NCBI GenBank assembly: GCA_024643595.1
Contig: JAHEMS010000075.1
Coordinates: 1 to 11,018 of the forward strand
Reading direction: 5' to 3'
Length of the DNA stretch: 11,018 nt
DNA from: Bacteroidota bacterium
GTDB lineage: Bacteria; Bacteroidota; Bacteroidia; Cytophagales; Cyclobacteriaceae
Below, piece after piece: positions 5,938 through 11,018 of this stretch. How positions within the stretch are numbered: position 1 is the first letter of the stretch; each line of letters starts with the position of its first letter. The notes beneath the pieces were generated by a model. The model saw nothing but the letters and a program-made list of their open reading frames with translations, had not been told where the DNA came from and ran no database searches. The position numbers and the translations under genes were made by a program.

Positions 5938-8163
5938 GTGGTAATTGATGTTGAAGTTGAGAGGAAGGAAATAATAAATCGCTATCGCAGACTTTTGCGT
6001 AAAGCAAAGCCCATTTTAAACGAAGGTGATGCAAAATTAATTAAGCGAGCATTCACCATCTCCATGGAAGCGCATAAGGATATGCGAAGAAAATCCGGTG
6101 AACCTTACATTTTTCATCCCCTTTCGGTAGCCGAGATTTGCGTCGAGGAGATCGGGCTGGGAACGACTTCTATTATTGCCGCCCTGCTTCATGATGTGGT
6201 TGAAGACACCGACATTCAACTCAAGGAATTAGAGCAGATTTTTGGACGAAAGATTGCCAAAATTATTGATGGATTAACAAAGATAAAGGGAGTATTCGAA
6301 TATGGATCCTCTGCTCAGGCGGAGAATTTCAGGAAAATGCTCTTCACCTTATCTGAGGATGTGCGTGTTATACTCATCAAACTCGCCGATCGATTACATA
6401 ACATGCGCACTCTCGATAGCATGCCTCGAAATAAGCAATTGAGGGTGGCATCCGAAACGATTTATCTATACGCGCCACTTGCACATCGACTTGGTTTGAA
6501 TGTAATTAAGACGGAGTTGGAAGATCTGTATTTACGATTCACCGATTTTCCTGTTTATCGTGATATATCCTTTAAGATAGATGAATCACGAGCTTCGAGA
6601 AATAGATTTATAAAGCAGTTTGTTCAGCCCATTAAGGATGAATTGGACAAACTTAAAGTGGAATATGAAATCAAGAGCAGGCCTAAGTCAATTTTTTCTA
6701 TCTACAATAAAATGCGAAAACAAAACATACCCTTTGAAGAGGTGTATGATTTATTTGCTATTCGGGTGATTGTAAATACGCCGATTGAACATGAAAAATC
6801 GTATTGCTGGCAGGTATATTCAATAGTAACCGACTATTATACGCCAAATCCGGATCGTCTAAGGGATTGGATCAGCACTCCTAAGGGAAATGGGTATGAA
6901 TCTCTTCACACCACAGTCATGGCGAAAAATGGTCAGTGGGTGGAGGTTCAAATACGCACCAGGAGAATGGATGATATTGCCGAAAAGGGTTATGCAGCAC
7001 ATTGGAAATATAAAGACAATTCTTCCAGTCATGAATCTAATCTAGAAAAGTGGCTTGTTAAAGTTCGCGAACTTCTTGAAAAACAAGATCTGAGTGCGTT
7101 GGAATTTGTTGATGATTTCCGAGGTAATCTTTTTAATGAGGAAGTATTTGTATTTACTCCAAAGGGAGAATTAAAAACATTGCCCACCGGTTCAACAGCC
7201 CTTGATTTTGCATTTGATATTCATACCGATATAGGCGCAAAATGTATCGGTGCAAAAGTTAATCAGAAACTCGTGCCTATTAATCATATGCTGAAGAATG
7301 GTGATCAGATTGAGATACTGACATCATCAAAGCAAAAACCAAATGAAGATTGGCTGCGCTTTGTGATAAGCCCAAAGGCTAAATCAAAAATCAAGGAGCT
7401 ACTCAAAGAGAGCAAACGCAATGCGGCAGACCAAGGCAAGGAGATCTTGCTTCGAAAGACTAAGCAGTTGAAGATTGATGTCAATAGTAGGGTTTATGAG
7501 CAAATGCGTGACTTCTTCAAAGTGAAATCGCAGTTTGAATTACAGTATCGCATTGGGGTGGGATTGATTACGGTTAATGATCTTAAAAAATTTAAAGAAT
7601 TTAAACCTTCATCACCGCTTAAAAATCGCGCGCACACTGAAGTTACTGACGTTAAGGCAATTGAACAGGAAATAAACAAGCAAAAGGGACGCTATGAAGA
7701 TATACTGTTGATTGGGGAGGATATGGACGTAGTGGAGTACAAATTGGCCAAATGTTGTACGCCCATTCCAGGAGATGAAGTATTTGGTTTTGTTACCGTT
7801 AATGAGGGAATCAAAATTCACCGGACTACCTGTCCTAATGCAACTGAACTGCTTGCAAATCATGGGAATCGGGTGATTAAAGCAAAATGGACTTCTCAAC
7901 ATGAAGTGTCATTTTTAACTGCTCTTAAAGTTATTGGAACGGATCGAGTAGGACTTATCAACGATGTGTCGAAAGTAATCTCTGAAGAATTAAAGGTAAA
8001 CATGAGTGCGCTGTCTTTTAAAACGGATCAGGGGATCTTTAGTGGAGAAATAATGCTTTATGTTAATGACACGCGCCATCTGGAGATGCTCATTAAGAAA
8101 CTTGAAACCGTGGAGGGTGTGGTAAAGGTTTCAAGATTTGACTCAAGAAACAATAATGCCTAA
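5938..8163 (+). CDS. rel: Bifunctional (p)ppGpp synthetase/hydrolase, RelA/SpoT family
   Basis: A 741-residue long RSH enzyme with all domains. The HD hydrolase has H60, H85-D86, the ED pair 89-90 and D151 in KLADRLHNMRT. The synthetase (about 225-360) has RPKSIFSIYNKM, YDLFAIRV and GNGYESLHTTV. A TGS domain lies at about 402-462, a conserved Cys-rich segment follows (AKCCTPIPGD, HRTTC; 604-632), and an ACT domain is at about 660-735. The motif RLRD at 307-310 is the basic (RxKD-like) version typical of bifunctional enzymes rather than the acidic ExDD of E. coli RelA, so both synthesis and hydrolysis of the alarmone are expected. The start is GTG at 5938: the upstream frame has no ATG before a stop at 5896, and the N-terminus fits relatives. 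It heads a same-strand cluster with fur, a STAS gene and purA. I found no clear promoter upstream. Confidence 0.96.
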   Translation: MVIDVEVERKEIINRYRRLLRKAKPILNEGDAKLIKRAFTISMEAHKDMRRKSGEPYIFHPLSVAEICVEEIGLGTTSIIAALLHDVVEDTDIQLKELEQIFGRKIAKIIDGLTKIKGVFEYGSSAQAENFRKMLFTLSEDVRVILIKLADRLHNMRTLDSMPRNKQLRVASETIYLYAPLAHRLGLNVIKTELEDLYLRFTDFPVYRDISFKIDESRASRNRFIKQFVQPIKDELDKLKVEYEIKSRPKSIFSIYNKMRKQNIPFEEVYDLFAIRVIVNTPIEHEKSYCWQVYSIVTDYYTPNPDRLRDWISTPKGNGYESLHTTVMAKNGQWVEVQIRTRRMDDIAEKGYAAHWKYKDNSSSHESNLEKWLVKVRELLEKQDLSALEFVDDFRGNLFNEEVFVFTPKGELKTLPTGSTALDFAFDIHTDIGAKCIGAKVNQKLVPINHMLKNGDQIEILTSSKQKPNEDWLRFVISPKAKSKIKELLKESKRNAADQGKEILLRKTKQLKIDVNSRVYEQMRDFFKVKSQFELQYRIGVGLITVNDLKKFKEFKPSSPLKNRAHTEVTDVKAIEQEINKQKGRYEDILLIGEDMDVVEYKLAKCCTPIPGDEVFGFVTVNEGIKIHRTTCPNATELLANHGNRVIKAKWTSQHEVSFLTALKVIGTDRVGLINDVSKVISEELKVNMSALSFKTDQGIFSGEIMLYVNDTRHLEMLIKKLETVEGVVKVSRFDSRNNNA

Positions 8164-8193
8164 TCTGTCTATATTTGTCTGTAATTTTTATCC

Positions 8194-8658
8194 ATGGCAT
8201 TAAATCCAAAAGCATTTGAAGAGGTAAAGAGGATTTTTACAGCCTTTTTGGAAAGCAAAGAACTAAGAAAGACCCCGGAGCGATACGCTATTTTGGAGCA
8301 AATATATTCGCTTGAAGGTCATTTTGATGTGGAATCTCTCTACATCAAAATGAAAAATATGAATTATCGTGTTAGTCGGGCAACGGTTTACAATACCTTG
8401 GACCTCTTAGTCGAATGTGATTTGGTAAGTAAGCATCAGTTCGGAAAGAATATTGCTCAATATGAAAAATCATACGGATTTAAGCAACATGATCATTTAA
8501 TTTGCACAGATTGTAATAAAGTGATGGAGTTTTGTGATCCACGTATTCAAACTATTCAAAATACTGTTGAGGAATTATTGCATTTTAATGTAATGCATCA
8601 TTCCTTGATTTTATATGCTTCATGTACAAAGAAAAATTGCGAAAATCGTAAGTCATGA
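8194..8658 (+). CDS. fur: Fur family metal-responsive transcriptional regulator
   Basis: A 154-residue Fur-type repressor. The N-terminal winged helix includes TPERYAILEQIY (27-38), and VSRATVYNTLDLLVE (60-74) is the recognition-helix region. The C-terminal dimerisation domain carries the metal ligands: HDH at 99-101, E112, and two structural-zinc pairs C104-x2-C107 and C144-x4-C149. H43 in GHFDVESLY corresponds to the His33 ligand of Fur. Whether the sensed ligand is iron, zinc or peroxide cannot be told from sequence alone, so the symbol is given at family level. It begins 30 bp after the rel stop, and its TGA overlaps the next gene's ATG (ATGA), which suggests translational coupling. I saw no obvious Fur box in the window. 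Confidence 0.9.
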   Translation: MALNPKAFEEVKRIFTAFLESKELRKTPERYAILEQIYSLEGHFDVESLYIKMKNMNYRVSRATVYNTLDLLVECDLVSKHQFGKNIAQYEKSYGFKQHDHLICTDCNKVMEFCDPRIQTIQNTVEELLHFNVMHHSLILYASCTKKNCENRKS

Positions 8659-8993
8659 ATTTTGGACAGGAAATAAAAGGAAAGTCATTGATATTAAGAA
8701 TATCCGGTGACTTAATAGGGGAAGATAATGGTACCCAGCTGGTGGGTGCAGTTAATGACGCAGTGAGCCACCAGGTAAAAACCTGCATTATTGATATCTC
8801 AGAATTAAGATATATCAATAGTAGTGGAATTGGGGTATTGATTACCATTCTTACTAAATTCCGAAACAAAGGGGGCGAGGTTTATCTGATGAACCCGTCC
8901 GAAAACGTCAAGAAATTACTCATTATCACAAAGTTGAATGCCATTTTTCAGACCATTGCGTCTGAAGATGAAGTGTTGTCAAAAAATAAATAA
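8655..8993 (+). CDS. STAS-domain protein, anti-sigma factor antagonist type
   Basis: A 112-residue single STAS domain of the SpoIIAA/RsbV type. After the first strands (SLILRISGDL, 11-20) comes IIDISELRYINSSGIGVL (45-62), the family signature; S56/S57 sit where the phosphorylated serine of SpoIIAA lies (usual sequence DSSG, here NSSG). Such proteins bind an anti-sigma or switch kinase when dephosphorylated and are released when the kinase phosphorylates that serine. No RsbW-like kinase, PP2C phosphatase or sigma factor is next to it, so its partner is unknown. It overlaps the fur-family gene by 4 bp and lies 49 bp before purA, so it probably belongs to the rel operon. It has no signal peptide or membrane segment and should be cytoplasmic. 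Confidence 0.88.
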   Translation: MNFGQEIKGKSLILRISGDLIGEDNGTQLVGAVNDAVSHQVKTCIIDISELRYINSSGIGVLITILTKFRNKGGEVYLMNPSENVKKLLIITKLNAIFQTIASEDEVLSKNK

Positions 8994-9042
8994 AGAAATA
9001 ATCAATTGCCGTATTGTGGATGGCATGAAATAATATTGTTCA

Positions 9043-10308
9043 ATGAAAGTAGATGTATTGTTAGGGCTTCAATGGGGTGATGAAGGCAAAGGGAAAATTG
9101 TTGATGTATTTGCACCCAAATATGATGTGGTAGCACGGTTTCAAGGTGGGCCAAATGCCGGTCATACACTGGAATTTGACGGAATAAAACACGTTCTACA
9201 CCAAATACCGTCGGGCATCTTTAGGGAGAAGACCATAAATATTATTGGCAATGGCGTTGTACTTGACCCGATTGTATTTAAAGGTGAGATCGAGAAATTG
9301 AGTAAATATAATCTCAATGTAAAGGCAAACTTATTTATTTCGAAGAAAGCCACATTAATTGTACCCACCCATCGACTGCTTGACCAAGCCTATGAGAAAG
9401 CAAAAGGTGATGATAAGATAGGCTCTACATTAAAGGGTATCGGTCCTTCTTATCAGGATAAAATTGGTCGGCAGGGACTAAGGGTTGGGGATGTTCTGTT
9501 AGATAACTTCAGCCACAAATTCAAAAAATTGGTGGATACCCATTTTGAAATTTTAAAGGGTCATCATATTGAATTTAACTGGCCCGAGTTAGAAGCTCAA
9601 TTTTTTGATTCAGTTAATTTCCTAAAGCAATTTAATTTGATTGATAGTGAGTACTTTATAAATGATCAATTAAAAAAGGGATCTACCATATTGGCGGAAG
9701 GCGCCCAAGGATCTCTCCTCGATATTGATTTTGGAAGTTATCCTTTTGTAACAAGTTCCAATACCGTAACTGCTGGGGCTTGCACAGGTTTAGGCATTGC
9801 GCCAAGTCGAATTGGGGAAGTGTTTGGAATATTTAAAGCATATAGTACTCGAGTGGGTAGCGGTCCATTTCCTACAGAATTGTTAGATGAGGAAGGTGAA
9901 AAAATGCGAAAGCAGGGAAACGAGTTTGGATCAACTACAGGGCGGCCACGCAGATGTGGTTGGATTGATTTGCCTTCACTCAAGTACTCCATTATGATTA
10001 ATGGGGTTACTCAACTACTTATGATGAAGGCTGATGTGTTGAATGCTTTTCCAATAATTAAGGTTTGTACACACTATAAGTTAAGTGACGGTACAATCAC
10101 CGAAGCGCTACCCTATGAATACATTACTCAAAAAATTACACCAGTATATACCGAGTTAAAAGGATGGAATACTTCACTGGAGGGGATCACGAACCAGAAT
10201 ATGCCTAAGGAGTTACAAGAATACATTCTTTACCTTGAGAAGTTCCTTGAAGTACCAATTACAGTTATTTCGGTTGGGCCGGATAGGTCTCAGACGATCC
10301 TAAAATAA
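9043..10308 (+). CDS. purA: Adenylosuccinate synthetase
   Basis: A 421-residue PurA, which joins IMP and aspartate with GTP hydrolysis to make adenylosuccinate, the first step from IMP to AMP. Visible motifs are WGDEGKGK at 11-18 with catalytic D13, NAGHT at 38-42 with catalytic H41 (same numbers as in E. coli), STLKGIGPSYQDK in the IMP-binding region, EGAQGSLLDIDFG, TRVGSGPFPTEL, the Asp-binding/flexible-loop region GSTTGRPRR, KADVLN for the guanine base and the C-terminal VGPDRSQT. Length is normal. It starts with ATG 49 bp after the STAS gene and is likely the last gene of the rel-fur-STAS-purA set. No hairpin terminator is visible before the rRNA promoter 30 bp further on, so operon transcripts may run into the rRNA leader. 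Confidence 0.97.
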   Translation: MKVDVLLGLQWGDEGKGKIVDVFAPKYDVVARFQGGPNAGHTLEFDGIKHVLHQIPSGIFREKTINIIGNGVVLDPIVFKGEIEKLSKYNLNVKANLFISKKATLIVPTHRLLDQAYEKAKGDDKIGSTLKGIGPSYQDKIGRQGLRVGDVLLDNFSHKFKKLVDTHFEILKGHHIEFNWPELEAQFFDSVNFLKQFNLIDSEYFINDQLKKGSTILAEGAQGSLLDIDFGSYPFVTSSNTVTAGACTGLGIAPSRIGEVFGIFKAYSTRVGSGPFPTELLDEEGEKMRKQGNEFGSTTGRPRRCGWIDLPSLKYSIMINGVTQLLMMKADVLNAFPIIKVCTHYKLSDGTITEALPYEYITQKITPVYTELKGWNTSLEGITNQNMPKELQEYILYLEKFLEVPITVISVGPDRSQTILK

Positions 10309-10338
10309 TTGCCTTCTTAAAAAAATAGTTAGACTCCA

Positions 10339-10377
10339 TTTGCATTCTGCAATTATTGATTCTACATTTGCACTCCC
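10339..10377 (+). promoter_or_regulatory. rRNA operon promoter
   Basis: TTTG (10339-10342), a 20-bp spacer and TACATTTG (10363-10370) form an exact Bacteroidota promoter (TTTG-N20-TAnnTTTG). CACTCCC follows, the same extension as in the tRNA-Leu promoter. The start should be close to 10377, about 320 nt before mature 16S rRNA. Confidence 0.85.
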
Positions 10378-10698
10378 AAAACGAAACAAGGGGCTCTGAG
10401 GTGGCAAATCGGAGTTATTTAAAGGTTTTTAACCACGATTTAAGTTCAGCTTAAGCTGATTTTACAAACGTTCTTTGAATGAATGGAGATTGATAGCGGA
10501 CCCAGTTGCACTCGATAGAGGGTGCAGCTGAGTTGATTCTTTAATCTTCGTTGCAGTGATGCATCGGAGGACATAAAAAGTTAATGAGGACCGAGGATTA
10601 AATGACATAGGCTGAGGGTTTGAGTTTTCGCAAGAGGGCTGAACGGCGAGGCTGGTATTAAATGAGGGAGTGATCCTGAGTTTGGTGCTGAAGAAAAT
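10378..10698 (+). other. 16S rRNA leader (no gene)
   Basis: This transcribed leader of about 320 nt holds no credible coding region. It contains a GGTT/AACC mini-hairpin near 10424, a perfect 14-bp palindrome TCAGCTTAAGCTGA (10446-10459) followed by T4, a boxA-like GTTCTTTGAAT at 10470-10480 of the kind that loads antitermination factors, and an 11-bp hairpin at 10503-10530 (CAGTTGCACTC/GGGTGCAGCTG, loop GATAGA, two G-U pairs). The 3' part should pair with sequence downstream of 16S to form the RNase III processing stem, which lies outside the window. Confidence 0.7.

Positions 10699-11018
<320 letters not shown>

Noticed and set aside
7612..7902. Minus-strand 96-codon ORF inside rel
   Set aside because: Antisense to the TGS-to-ACT linker of rel, with composition of a shadow frame; nothing recognisable.

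Overview
The window comes from a Gram-negative member of the Bacteroidota, probably near Cytophagales. Four things point there: a partial 16S rRNA gene at the right end with Bacteroidota-like sequence, promoters of the TTTG-N20-TAnnTTTG type, few recognisable Shine-Dalgarno sites, and protein signatures (ClpP N-terminus, the RLRD motif of Rel, LpxB) that I recognise from that phylum. DNA is AT-rich. Nothing looks mobile: I saw no transposase, integrase, CRISPR array or phage gene. This is a chromosomal housekeeping region.

Layout, left to right. The minus-strand 5' part of an ADP-heptose epimerase gene (hldD) runs off the left edge. Divergent from it, a plus-strand pair encodes a 6-pyruvoyl-tetrahydropterin synthase/QueD family enzyme and lipid A disaccharide synthase (LpxB). 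Converging on lpxB with only 2 bp between the stops is the minus-strand set tig - clpP - clpX (trigger factor and ClpXP protease), with an intrinsic terminator between tig and clpP and an mRNA hairpin between clpP and clpX. Upstream of tig, on the same strand, is tRNA-Leu(UAG) with its own stable-RNA promoter. Divergent from the tRNA, a plus-strand cluster reads rel (ppGpp synthetase/hydrolase) - fur-family regulator - STAS-domain protein - purA. It is followed by a strong promoter, a leader of about 320 nt and the first 320 nt of a 16S rRNA gene.

Themes. hldD and lpxB both serve lipopolysaccharide synthesis. tig, clpP and clpX cover nascent-chain folding and proteolysis. The rel-fur-STAS-purA cluster links alarmone metabolism with purine synthesis (PurA is a known ppGpp-inhibited enzyme in E. 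coli) and lies directly upstream of an rRNA operon.

I did not find a clearly new biological system. The most useful observations are a 13-base identity in a 15-base promoter module shared by the tRNA-Leu and rRNA promoters, a compensatory base-pair change in helix 6 of the 16S rRNA, the eukaryote-like active-site spacing of the PTPS/QueD protein, the orphan STAS protein, and several structured intergenic RNAs.
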